Shown piece after piece: positions 35,386 to 42,235 of a stretch of 64,000 nt of DNA (the stretch's first letter is position 1; each line of letters opens with the position of its first letter). The notes beneath the pieces were generated by a model that was not told where the DNA came from, ran no database searches, and saw only the letters and a list, made by a program, of their open reading frames with translations. The DNA comes from Cecembia lonarensis LW9 (GTDB lineage Bacteria > Bacteroidota > Bacteroidia > Cytophagales > Cyclobacteriaceae). A program made the position numbers and the translations under genes. Location of the stretch: contig NZ_AMGM01000002.1 of assembly GCF_000298295.1 (NCBI RefSeq), forward strand, positions 1 through 64,000. Reading direction: 5' to 3'.

Positions 35386-36447
35386 TTACCAAGAACCAAA
35401 ACTGCCGCCGGATGAATTGGCGCGGGCTGCAGCCGCTTCAGCATCACTTGCAGCACCTTCGGCTCTATTTGCAGCACTTTCTGCATTGCTTGCAGCACTC
35501 TCCACAGCACTTTCTGCCTGCTGTATGTTGCTCAACGCACTCTCAGCATTACTTGCATGTTCCTCTGTCTCCCTTAATGCATTAGATGCATTACTTTCAT
35601 GGTCCTTAATGGTATTGAGTTCTTCTAAAGCACTGTTTTCATGTTCTTTGGTGGTATTCAACGCTTCCGAGGCATTACTTTCATGTTCTTTTGTTGTATC
35701 CAGAGACTCCAATGCGGCATTTTCATGTTCTTTTGTTGTATTCAAGGACTCTAATGCGCCGTTTTCATGTTCGTGAGTAGTATTTAAAGATTGCAGCGCG
35801 TTATTTTCATGTTCTCTAGTCATATTGAGTGACTCAAGCGCATTATTCTCGTGCTCTCTGGTTATGTTCAATGATTCTAGCGCATTGTTTTCATGATCTC
35901 TACTATTATTTAATGAATCTAGTGCATTTCCTTCATGCTCTTTTGTGATATTAAGTGACTCAAGAGAAGCGGCTTCATGTTCTTTCGTAATATTTAGAGA
36001 CTCCAATGTATTAGCTTCATGTTCTTTTGTAAGATTGAAGGATTCTAATGCGTTCCCTTCATGCTCCTTTACAATATTTAATGATTCCAGCGCATTGTTT
36101 TCATGCTCCTTAGTAATGTTTAAAGACTCCAGGGCATTGTTTTGATGTGCGTTTGTTTGATCTAATAGTTCTTGAGATTGTTCTTTAAAAACTTCGATCT
36201 CTCCCCTTAAGGCTTCACTCTCATTACGAAAGACATCTGTTTGATTTTTGTTTTCGTTGATTTCTTCCCTAAGTGCTATAACTTCATTTCTGTAATTATT
36301 AACCTCCTCAGTTAATGCCTGTATTTGTTGATGGTTGTTTTGAATCTCTTCGTATAAACTCTGCATCTCAAATACCTTACTATTTAGATTTGTTAAAGCA
36401 CTGTCCAGCTCCGCTGCGATGGCTAAAAGTTCTTGTGGTGATTCCAT
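35386..36447 (-). CDS. Coiled-coil protein of tandem 14-residue repeats
   Basis: 353 residues. Residues 1-98 form a heptad-type coiled coil (IQALTEEVNNYRNEVIALRE). Residues about 99-308 are some fifteen tandem 14-residue units with consensus N-A-L-E-S-L-N-I-T-K-E-H-E-N, exactly two heptads each. The tail is Ala/Ser/Glu-rich and ends in GGSFGSW. No signal peptide or transmembrane helix is present. The regular, asparagine-rich register resembles fibrous trimeric coiled coils, but no trimerisation motif is proven. It lies 205 bp upstream of the dynamin-like gene and 6 bp after the small Gly/Ala protein. Its function is unknown; a rod or spacer is plausible. Confidence 0.75.
   Translation of the reverse strand: MESPQELLAIAAELDSALTNLNSKVFEMQSLYEEIQNNHQQIQALTEEVNNYRNEVIALREEINENKNQTDVFRNESEALRGEIEVFKEQSQELLDQTNAHQNNALESLNITKEHENNALESLNIVKEHEGNALESFNLTKEHEANTLESLNITKEHEAASLESLNITKEHEGNALDSLNNSRDHENNALESLNITREHENNALESLNMTREHENNALQSLNTTHEHENGALESLNTTKEHENAALESLDTTKEHESNASEALNTTKEHENSALEELNTIKDHESNASNALRETEEHASNAESALSNIQQAESAVESAASNAESAANRAEGAASDAEAAAARANSSGGSFGSW
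35524..36153 (-). repeat. Tandem 42-bp coding repeats (about 15 units)
   Basis: DNA of the 14-residue repeats. The central units differ at many third positions but keep the protein consensus, so the array is selected and not freshly expanded. The last units at the low-coordinate end decay to SNASNALRETEEHA and SNAESALSNIQQAE. Confidence 0.85.
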
Positions 36448-36453
36448 GATTAT

Positions 36454-36792
36454 TTATAGGTTTTGAATGGTTGAATTTAAAATGCTTGCTTTTTCAAGAA
36501 TTTCAGTCATGAGAAGATTGATATCTTTTGCTTCTTCTGACTTAGCGCTGCTAGTGGTTTTAGCTGTCACAGCACTGACTGTAGTGTTTTTATCAATTAC
36601 CTCGCTGTTTTCAGAAGATAAAGCCGCATCCTGTTCTTCGATATTACCTGGGCTGCCTGAGTATTGTTGGTCTCCCATCACCTTATTTGAAAGGCCGGCC
36701 GCTGCTCCTCCTGCGATTACTCCCCCTGCAGCAGTTGCTATTTTTTCTTTTTTCAAGCGAGTTTTTTCTTTTTTATCAGAATCTTTTTTCAT
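36454..36792 (-). CDS. Small Gly/Ala-rich protein, first gene of the cassette
   Basis: 112 residues. A lysine-rich start (KKDSDKKEKTRLKKEK) is followed by a Gly/Ala segment (ATAAGGVIAGGAAAGL, about 20-35) like a glycine-zipper or weak membrane anchor, then a Ser/Thr/acidic linker and a short C-terminal helix (INLLMTEILEKASILNS). No family is recognised. It ends 6 bp before the repeat-protein gene, with which it surely forms one transcript. It is the promoter-proximal gene of the cassette, next to the right direct repeat. Confidence 0.6.
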   Translation of the reverse strand: MKKDSDKKEKTRLKKEKIATAAGGVIAGGAAAGLSNKVMGDQQYSGSPGNIEEQDAALSSENSEVIDKNTTVSAVTAKTTSSAKSEEAKDINLLMTEILEKASILNSTIQNL

Positions 36793-36997
36793 GATTTTGT
36801 GAACAGATATTTGAAAGTTGAATTCATAAAGCTGTATTATTTATAAAATTTATTCAAAACTTTCATAATTAAAAACAAAATTTAGATTGAAAAATATAAA
36901 TTAAATTGCTTGAACGCCAATTTAAACACTGTTTTTTTGGAATTTTCTGAAATTCTAAATTTTAAATCCTAGTTTAAAAAAATGGACTTTTATTTTT
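36793..36997. promoter_or_regulatory. Probable cassette promoter region at the right boundary
   Basis: About 200 bp of very AT-rich non-coding DNA between the first cassette gene and the thioredoxin stop. It is the only sizeable gap upstream of the cassette operon, so its main promoter should be here. No exact TTTG/TAnnTTTG pair could be chosen with confidence. Confidence 0.4.
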
Positions 36998-37333
36998 TTA
37001 CCCAAAAAACAAGCCATAAGGCCTTTCAATTTTACTTTCCAGTTCATTAATGGTCACTAAACCATTGAAACGTAGAAATTCTTTCCCATCAAAAAATACC
37101 AATATCCCTGGTACGGCCAACATACGCAATTGAGCGGCAAGTTCCCTGTTTATTTCAGCCTCCAGTACAATCAATTCAATTTTTGGAAATTGGCTTTCCA
37201 GCAAGCGCTTTACCTTTGGAAAAAGCACTTTACATACCCCGCACCGATCCTGATAAAAATAAATCATGAGGGCTTCTTTTTGCCTTATCAGGCCTTCAAA
37301 TTCCCCTGTTGTCAAAGTTTGGTTTAGTTCCAT
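36998..37333 (-). CDS. Thioredoxin-family protein at the cassette junction
   Basis: About 111 residues from the ATG at 37333, which overlaps the porin stop by 10 bp; the longer frame from 37468 runs inside the porin gene. A thioredoxin fold with active site RCGVC (YQDRCGVCKVLFPKV), cis-proline in VPGILVFF, and no signal peptide. It is the last gene of the cytochrome-porin-thioredoxin operon. Its final 27 codons include the 67-bp direct repeat; the last five (GLFFG) differ from the orphan copy at 22181 (QLLFE), as if the cassette brought its own gene ending. Confidence 0.8.
   Translation of the reverse strand: MELNQTLTTGEFEGLIRQKEALMIYFYQDRCGVCKVLFPKVKRLLESQFPKIELIVLEAEINRELAAQLRMLAVPGILVFFDGKEFLRFNGLVTINELESKIERPYGLFFG
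37016..37082. repeat. 67-bp direct repeat, right copy (cassette boundary)
   Basis: Identical to 22199-22265 in the same orientation and located in the 3' coding end of the thioredoxin gene. Sequence identity stops abruptly on both sides. Confidence 0.9.
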
Positions 37334-38700
37334 TGTATTTTGTAATTCACCATAAGATTGACGTGGATCATATTTACTTTGTTGTAAATCCATTGTGGTC
37401 TCATTTCTCCTGATTTGAGGTTGATTTTGCTCATCAGGATGAAGTGTAAGTCCAGTCCATTTGCCCATCCAGGACTATACCGGCTGCCAAGATTGGCTTG
37501 TGCATAAGATGGAAATGCATATTTATTCAATTCTGCATTAGCAGGGTCAGGCAGAAAATGCAATCCGGCAAAACCATAAAACTGAAGTCCTTTCTCAGGT
37601 AAATTTCTTTGGTAATATGTTGTGAATGCATTTACCTGGTTATACCCTTCGTTCCTCTCCCGTGGAATAAAGGTAAAAAAAGGATCCCTCCCCCATTCTC
37701 TTGGATTAAGAAACCGGCCGCTGCCGTCTATGCGTGTATAGTTGAAGAAAAGGAGGGATCTTGGATTTTTGATTCCCAAACGGCCGCTGATAACCACATT
37801 GGCATCATCTGGATTTTTAAACCTTCTTTCCGGCTCAGGATTTCCCCCTTCTCCTATGCCGTGTTGAAACGTCAATTGAAGACCTGTTAACAATTTGTTG
37901 TTACTGTTACTTATATTCCAGTCTTTTACTGCCTGAGTCAGGTAGGTACTGGAAATATTATCTACATAAGTATGATTTACCTGTAGTTGAACGCCTTTGT
38001 CAAAATGGTGCTGCCAGTCCAATACCGTAAAGAAATCACTGGCTGTATTTCCCTGATATTTAGAAGGCATCCCCATTTCACTTTGTCCAACGGGATAAAT
38101 GCCTATGGTCTCTCCTATATCAAACCAACCTGAAGTGGATCTGGGGCTCATTCTGCCTATAATATCAGCGGAGAAACTATTTTTAGGATCTGGTTTGAAG
38201 TTTATGCGTATGCCTTCTACGAAAGTAGGAGATAACCTTCCGTCCTGAGGGTTTATAAATGGGGTGTTGATATCCATTCGGCCTATAGCGGCCTCAAACT
38301 TTTCCGATTGATAGCGGAGTTGGAATTCTTCAAGCTTTCCGAAGAACCGATCATCAGGATTCAAAACATCAAATAAGCCTACTTCATAGCGGTTGAAGTT
38401 TTGGGTAATGGGGTCACGTGCCAAAAGATCAGAGCTCCAGGCATTACCAAAGACCGTATATCTTCCAATAGCCGAAAACCCTTTGTAAGATTGGGTCTTT
38501 AATTGTAGATAAGCACTTTGACCTAGGGCAAAATCCCCCTTAAAGTCCTCCCAGTAACTGGTGGACATCCAAAAGGAACGAAGGCCAATCTCCCCAGAAA
38601 TGGGAGGCTTAGCCTTATTGTTCACGGGTTCAGTTTCTTGAGCAAAATTGTTGTGCTGTAATAGAAAAAAAAGTGTAAATACTATACTTAGAAATTTCAT
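37324..38700 (-). CDS. OprD-like outer membrane porin, sulfur locus copy 1
   Basis: 458 residues with a signal peptide ending near NNFAQ and a large beta barrel rich in aromatic strand ends. Motifs FLNPREWGRDPFFTFIPRERNEG and GEGGNPEPERRFKNPDD recur almost unchanged in the porin at 45010-46404 (FLFPREWGREILFASLPRERYEG, NEGGNPDSQRTYMHPDE), so the two are paralogues. It starts inside the last codons of the cytochrome gene (4-bp overlap) and overlaps the thioredoxin gene, so all three are one operon. The substrate is inferred to be a sulfur oxyanion from context only. Confidence 0.75.
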   Translation of the reverse strand: MKFLSIVFTLFFLLQHNNFAQETEPVNNKAKPPISGEIGLRSFWMSTSYWEDFKGDFALGQSAYLQLKTQSYKGFSAIGRYTVFGNAWSSDLLARDPITQNFNRYEVGLFDVLNPDDRFFGKLEEFQLRYQSEKFEAAIGRMDINTPFINPQDGRLSPTFVEGIRINFKPDPKNSFSADIIGRMSPRSTSGWFDIGETIGIYPVGQSEMGMPSKYQGNTASDFFTVLDWQHHFDKGVQLQVNHTYVDNISSTYLTQAVKDWNISNSNNKLLTGLQLTFQHGIGEGGNPEPERRFKNPDDANVVISGRLGIKNPRSLLFFNYTRIDGSGRFLNPREWGRDPFFTFIPRERNEGYNQVNAFTTYYQRNLPEKGLQFYGFAGLHFLPDPANAELNKYAFPSYAQANLGSRYSPGWANGLDLHFILMSKINLKSGEMRPQWIYNKVNMIHVNLMVNYKIQWN

Positions 38701-39764
38701 TTTGTCGCTTGCGTTTCCCTTGCTGCTTTTATTGGCTTAAAGGGTCCAAATTTGTGTTGTTCTTCACTGAACTCATCTGAAAATGGTCCAAATGGATGGT
38801 CAATGGGTTTTTTGGAAATATCAGGCCAGTCCTTGCTCAGGTCTTTTGCTGGCCTTGGCATGGAGTTGACATAAGCGGCCACATCCCAAGACTCTTCATC
38901 GGTCAGCATGGGCCTTTCAAATGTTGCGCCTAGTGGCATATTGGTTTTCACATAGCCTGCAAACCTGGACATCCTGTACAGGCCAGCCCCATGGTTATAA
39001 CTATTGTCTCCCCAAAGTGGAGGATAAGTATATCCGGACTTGTCTGGCTTCATCATCCCGTTGCCATCTTCCATATGACAGCTCTGACAATGTTGCGCGT
39101 AGACTGATTTGCCTTTGATGGGATCAGCTGCTCTGTCCAAAAATGGGATTTCGTAGAGGCCAACCCCCTGAGGCGTTTCACCTTGAATAACATCTTTTCC
39201 CAACCATTCCATATAAGCCACCATGGCAATCATTTCTGGGCTATTTCGGTCCAAAGCTTTGCCATTCAGGCTGCGCTCAAAACAATCATTGATTCTTTTG
39301 GGGATATCTTCCATTTGCCCTGACCTGCCACGGATTTTCGGATAGGTAGATGCTACTGCTGAATAATTGTTACCCAATGGTGCGGTACCGGCATTCAGGT
39401 GGCAATTTTGACAGTTCATGCCATTGGAAATTTTTCTTACACTACCATTTGGTCCTAGATAAGCTGAAGTATTAGCTATTAATTCCCGTCCATATCGAAT
39501 GTCATCTGCATTAGGTTCTTGGTCCACAGTACTCCATTCCGGTGCTTTCCACATGCCTTCTTTTGGGACAACACCCCTGTAGATTGGCTGTGTTTCAACC
39601 ACTGCTATGGTCATATCAGAAGATTGATTGATAGATGGTAGACTTCCTCCATTGAATAAGAAGACTACTAAGCCAATCAATAATGCAGTGAGCAAAGTGA
39701 TTGAGGCCAGCAAACCTACCATTAAGGACATCATTTTAACAAGGGGTTCGAAAATATTTTTCAT
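38697..39764 (-). CDS. tsdA: TsdA-like dihaem cytochrome c (thiosulfate dehydrogenase family)
   Basis: 355 residues. An N-terminal membrane anchor (about 10-37) is followed by two c-type haem sites, CQNCH (about 115-119) and CQSCH (about 225-229). Between them lie YPKIRGRSGQMEDIPKRIND, CFERSLNGKAL and EMIAMVAYMEWLG, which match thiosulfate dehydrogenase TsdA (RIN-C-RS-NGK and the EM-AYM-W helix). TsdA joins two thiosulfates to tetrathionate or the reverse, in the periplasm. A Crp-like palindrome lies 53 bp upstream. The family assignment is fair; the actual sulfur substrate is not proven. Confidence 0.78.
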   Translation of the reverse strand: MKNIFEPLVKMMSLMVGLLASITLLTALLIGLVVFLFNGGSLPSINQSSDMTIAVVETQPIYRGVVPKEGMWKAPEWSTVDQEPNADDIRYGRELIANTSAYLGPNGSVRKISNGMNCQNCHLNAGTAPLGNNYSAVASTYPKIRGRSGQMEDIPKRINDCFERSLNGKALDRNSPEMIAMVAYMEWLGKDVIQGETPQGVGLYEIPFLDRAADPIKGKSVYAQHCQSCHMEDGNGMMKPDKSGYTYPPLWGDNSYNHGAGLYRMSRFAGYVKTNMPLGATFERPMLTDEESWDVAAYVNSMPRPAKDLSKDWPDISKKPIDHPFGPFSDEFSEEQHKFGPFKPIKAARETQATK

Positions 39765-39816
39765 TGGGTTTAATGTCAGCTAATTACAAATATGATTCAA
39801 TTCCCAAAGAAAATGC

Positions 39817-39832
39817 TGTGATTTTCATCACA
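39817..39832. promoter_or_regulatory. Crp-type palindrome upstream of the cytochrome operon
   Basis: TGTGATTTTCATCACA, a perfect TGTGA-N6-TCACA palindrome, 53 bp before the cytochrome start. Related sites precede the other sulfur units (46431, 48015, 48442). Confidence 0.6.
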
Positions 39833-39899
39833 TAGGTTATTGTTTTAACGAACTGGAGAAAAAAAGCCTGTTGGGGTAAAATGAAATCTCAATATTAAA

Positions 39900-40345
39900 T
39901 AATGGGCACCTCGGCATGGTTCGGCAAGCTCACCAACCTGGTTCGGCAAGCTCACCAACCTGGCTCGGTGACCAGAATATTTGATATATAGAGATTGAGG
40001 TTACTGGCACCTCGGCAAGCTCGGTGACCGGAGTAAAAAAAATAGAGAGAAGGGGGGATGGGGGCGGCGAAGCCGCCCCTCCCCCCTCCTCTTAAAATCT
40101 ATAACCTCCGGTGGTCGAGCTTGCCGAGACCCATTCCTTTTATTAAATTTTTTCCACTGGTCGAGCTTGCCTTCCTCAAGCAGGCTTGCCGAGACCCCTC
40201 TCTAAATCATACTTTTTCTGGTGGTAGAGTCAGTCTTCGCCTGTCAGGCTTGCCGTGGGGCTCTTCAACCAAATTTAATTCTACTATGCCTAAGATTACG
40301 ATTACTCAGGAATTTTTATTTAAAAATTGCCTTTGTTCCGGAAAT
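39900..40345. repeat. GC-rich palindromic repeat cluster, copy 2
   Basis: Repeated CTCGGCAAGCTCGGTGACCGG phrases lead into a palindrome at about 40055-40088 (GGGGGCGGCGAAGCCGCCCCT core between GA-rich and CT-rich arms). The complementary GGTCGAGCTTGCCGAGACC phrases follow, three times with changes. The tail from 40257 (CTCTTCAACCAAATTTAATT) matches 17344 onward. It fills the gap between the cytochrome operon and the GIY-YIG gene; no credible gene was seen. Confidence 0.8.
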
Positions 40346-40352
40346 TTCAATT

Positions 40353-40628
40353 CTAAGAATTAGAAAGCTTTTTTAACAAAGCGATGTCGCCTTTGATTAA
40401 AGCCTCTTTTTTACCTTGACTCCAATTCTGGATTTGTTTTTCTCTTCTAAATGCAAGCGTGATACTGTCAAATTCTTCAAAATACATCAATTTTACAGGA
40501 AGGTGTTTTTTGGTGAAATTAGAACCATTTCCCATTTGATGTTCTTCTAACCTTTTTTCTAGATTTTTTGTACTACCAACGTAATATTGGCCATTGCTGC
40601 AAAGTAAAATGTACATGTAGGCTTTCAT
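40353..40628 (-). CDS. GIY-YIG nuclease-family protein
   Basis: 91 residues. Motifs MYILLCSNGQYYVGSTKNL (GIY-YIG equivalent Y-I-L and Y-V-G) with catalytic-type Arg in KRLEEHQ, then TKKHLPVKLMYFEEF and FRREKQIQNWSQGKKEALI. This matches the small UPF0213/URI-type GIY-YIG proteins. The gene sits alone, framed on both sides by the palindromic repeats described at 39900 and 40665. That placement raises the possibility that the nuclease acts on or mobilises the repeats, which is not shown. Confidence 0.85.
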   Translation of the reverse strand: MKAYMYILLCSNGQYYVGSTKNLEKRLEEHQMGNGSNFTKKHLPVKLMYFEEFDSITLAFRREKQIQNWSQGKKEALIKGDIALLKKLSNS

Positions 40629-40664
40629 GATTTGAAAAGATTAATTCTCAATTTATTAAATAAT

Positions 40665-40925
40665 TGGCACCTCGGCAAGCTCGGTGACCGGACTAAATAT
40701 AAACAGAGGAGGGGGGGATGGGGGCGGCTTCGCCGCCCCCATCTCCCCCCCTCCTCTTAAAATCTATAACCTCCGGTGGTCGAGCTTGCCGAGACCCACT
40801 CCTTTTATTAATTTTATTACACTGGCCGAGCTTACCTGCCTCAAGCAGACTTGCCGAGACCCACTTCTTTCATCATGTTTTTTCTCCGGTTGCCAGTCCC
40901 GTCTTCGCCTGTAAAGGTTGAGAAG
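40665..40925. repeat. GC-rich palindromic repeat cluster, copy 3
   Basis: Same order as copy 2: CACCTCGGCAAGCTCGGTGA, a GA-rich arm, a palindrome centred near 40732 (GGGGGCGGCTTCGCCGCCCCC), a CT-rich arm, and GGTCGAGCTTGCCGAGACC. Its core is inverted relative to copy 2 (GGCTTCGCC instead of GGCGAAGCC). Confidence 0.8.
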
Positions 40926-41014
40926 GCCTTCTCCATATCATCAAATTTATCCGGTGATCTTTAAGTTTTTACGGTTATCCGCAATCCTGCCAGTAGCTTT
41001 ATCTAATTTGAATA

Positions 41015-41133
41015 CACCTCGGCTTTGCTCGGTGACCGGGATTTTTGAGTTGTTAGGGGGGAGGGGCGGCGAAGCCGCCCCTCCCCCCTAACAAAGTCCG
41101 CTATTCTCGGTGGCAGAGCGAAGCCGAGGCCCA
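41015..41133. repeat. GC-rich palindromic repeat, copy 4 (short form)
   Basis: CCTCGGCTTTGCTCGGTGACC, then a near-perfect palindrome at about 41056-41090 (AGGGGGGAGGGGCGGC, GAA, and its complement), then GGTGGCAGAGCGAAGCCGAGG. It ends 10 bp before the MITE-like element. Confidence 0.8.
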
Positions 41134-41143
41134 ATGGTACTTA

Positions 41144-41449
41144 GGGCTTGCTGAAAAAGTCTCAGGTATGCCAGCCCTTCCTATCGGTAGGCAAGTTCGA
41201 AGCGGGCGAATGAAGATGTATGCTTATACTTCGAATGAGCCCAATGAAGAACCTGTCAAGTCGCCAGGCAGGAATGGTATGCCTGAGGCTAGCCTGAAAA
41301 TTTCGGATTTTGAAATTTTCAAGTCCATGCCAATCAAACTAAATCATTTAACAAGTTTGCAGCTGCTTAAAAAGACAACTCTTAATAAATTTGGTATTCA
41401 TCTAAATTTAAAGAAATCATTCTCCAATTGGCGTTTTTCAGCACGCCCC
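41144..41449. mobile_element. 306-bp MITE-like element with target-site duplication
   Basis: Terminal inverted repeats GGGCTTGCTGAAAAA (from 41144) and TTTTTCAGCACGCCCC (ending 41449) match at 14 of 15 positions. The element is flanked on both sides by ACTTA (41139-41143 and 41450-41454), a direct 5-bp duplication. There is no transposase; the one internal ORF has no recognisable features. It is likely a non-autonomous derivative of an insertion sequence with GGG(C/T)-TGCTGAAAAA ends. The rest of the 40629-41500 gap holds only repeats. Confidence 0.75.
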
Positions 41450-41500
41450 ACTTACTGGCAGCTTTGAGGATATGCATATAGTTTTTTTAGTAATACAACC

Positions 41501-42235
41501 TTACCCATTTAATTTCTCTACCCAAGAAGTAAAAACATCCCTTTCTCCAGACCGGCCAGAGACCAACATTTTTTGAGCATCTAAGGAAAAGAGAATTTCA
41601 ATATTCTCCCCAAGTAGTGCCTCATTCAGGTAATTGATGCTTATTTTGTCGAAAGTAAATCCCTGTTCCAAACAAAAATCTTCTATCCATCGGATATAGC
41701 TGACATTATTGACATGGTTATTCATATCCAAATCAGAATGATTTACATGGAAAGTCTTTCCAGTGTGACCTTTTTCAGGAACAGAGATTTTTTCCGGTGG
41801 GGCATAGTCTGAAGGCTCGGTCTCAAAAAGTTCAGAGGGAAGGACCAGAGAAGGCCTTTGAGGTCTCTTGGTTTTAATATCCAACAACAGCCACGCTGAC
41901 ATGGCTGTGGCCAAAACAGTTCCACTACTATCGGTGACTCTAAATTCCCGAAGGGCAAAGAGTTTATTTATTCCCCTGCCTGCCGTTTCTATGTGGATAG
42001 TCTCTCCCCAAGAAGGCATGGCATGGACTTGGATGTCAAATCTGGAAAGCACCCACATAAAGCCTTTGTCAAAAAGCACTTGGCCAAATTCCCTGCTGTC
42101 TGCATGTTTCCAGGCTACCTCTTGTAACAAATCCGCCAAGGCAGCCCATCGGAGCTTTCCAGACGGATCAATTTGGAAAGAAAGAATCTCAAAGGTTTTT
42201 TGGAACTGAAAGGGTTTATTGCTCGATTCCTTCAT
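41501..42235 (-). CDS. Acyl-ACP thioesterase
   Basis: 244 residues of the FatA/FatB-like acyl-ACP thioesterase family, a double hot-dog fold. First half: LRWAALADLLQEVAWKHADS and FDKGFMWVLSRFDIQVHAMPSWGE; second half: HVNHSDLDMNNHVNNVSYIRWIED, where the N-H-V-N-N-V-x-Y motif carries the conserved Asn/His. It frees fatty acids from acyl-ACP in the cytoplasm. Its start overlaps the end of the MFS gene by 20 bp, so the two are co-transcribed. Confidence 0.85.
   Translation of the reverse strand: MKESSNKPFQFQKTFEILSFQIDPSGKLRWAALADLLQEVAWKHADSREFGQVLFDKGFMWVLSRFDIQVHAMPSWGETIHIETAGRGINKLFALREFRVTDSSGTVLATAMSAWLLLDIKTKRPQRPSLVLPSELFETEPSDYAPPEKISVPEKGHTGKTFHVNHSDLDMNNHVNNVSYIRWIEDFCLEQGFTFDKISINYLNEALLGENIEILFSLDAQKMLVSGRSGERDVFTSWVEKLNG

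Noticed and set aside
35524-36153. Regularly spaced 42-bp repeats that could suggest a CRISPR array
   Set aside because: The repeats are in frame, have no unique spacers between them, and encode a continuous 14-residue coiled-coil pattern.
22199-37082. tRNA-borne integration site or integrase for the cassette
   Set aside because: No tRNA gene is present at either boundary and no tyrosine or serine recombinase was recognised between the repeats.
36998-37468. Longer 156-residue form of the thioredoxin at the cassette junction
   Set aside because: The first 45 residues would be encoded within the porin gene in another frame; the ATG at 37333 gives a normal thioredoxin length.
40058-40921. ORFs of 67-101 codons running through the palindromic repeats
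   Set aside because: They are produced by the GC-rich repeats, change frame between copies and have proline/leucine-rich translations with no family features.
41168-41467. 99-codon ORF inside the MITE-like element
   Set aside because: It shows no transposase motif and runs past the element's right inverted repeat into flanking DNA.
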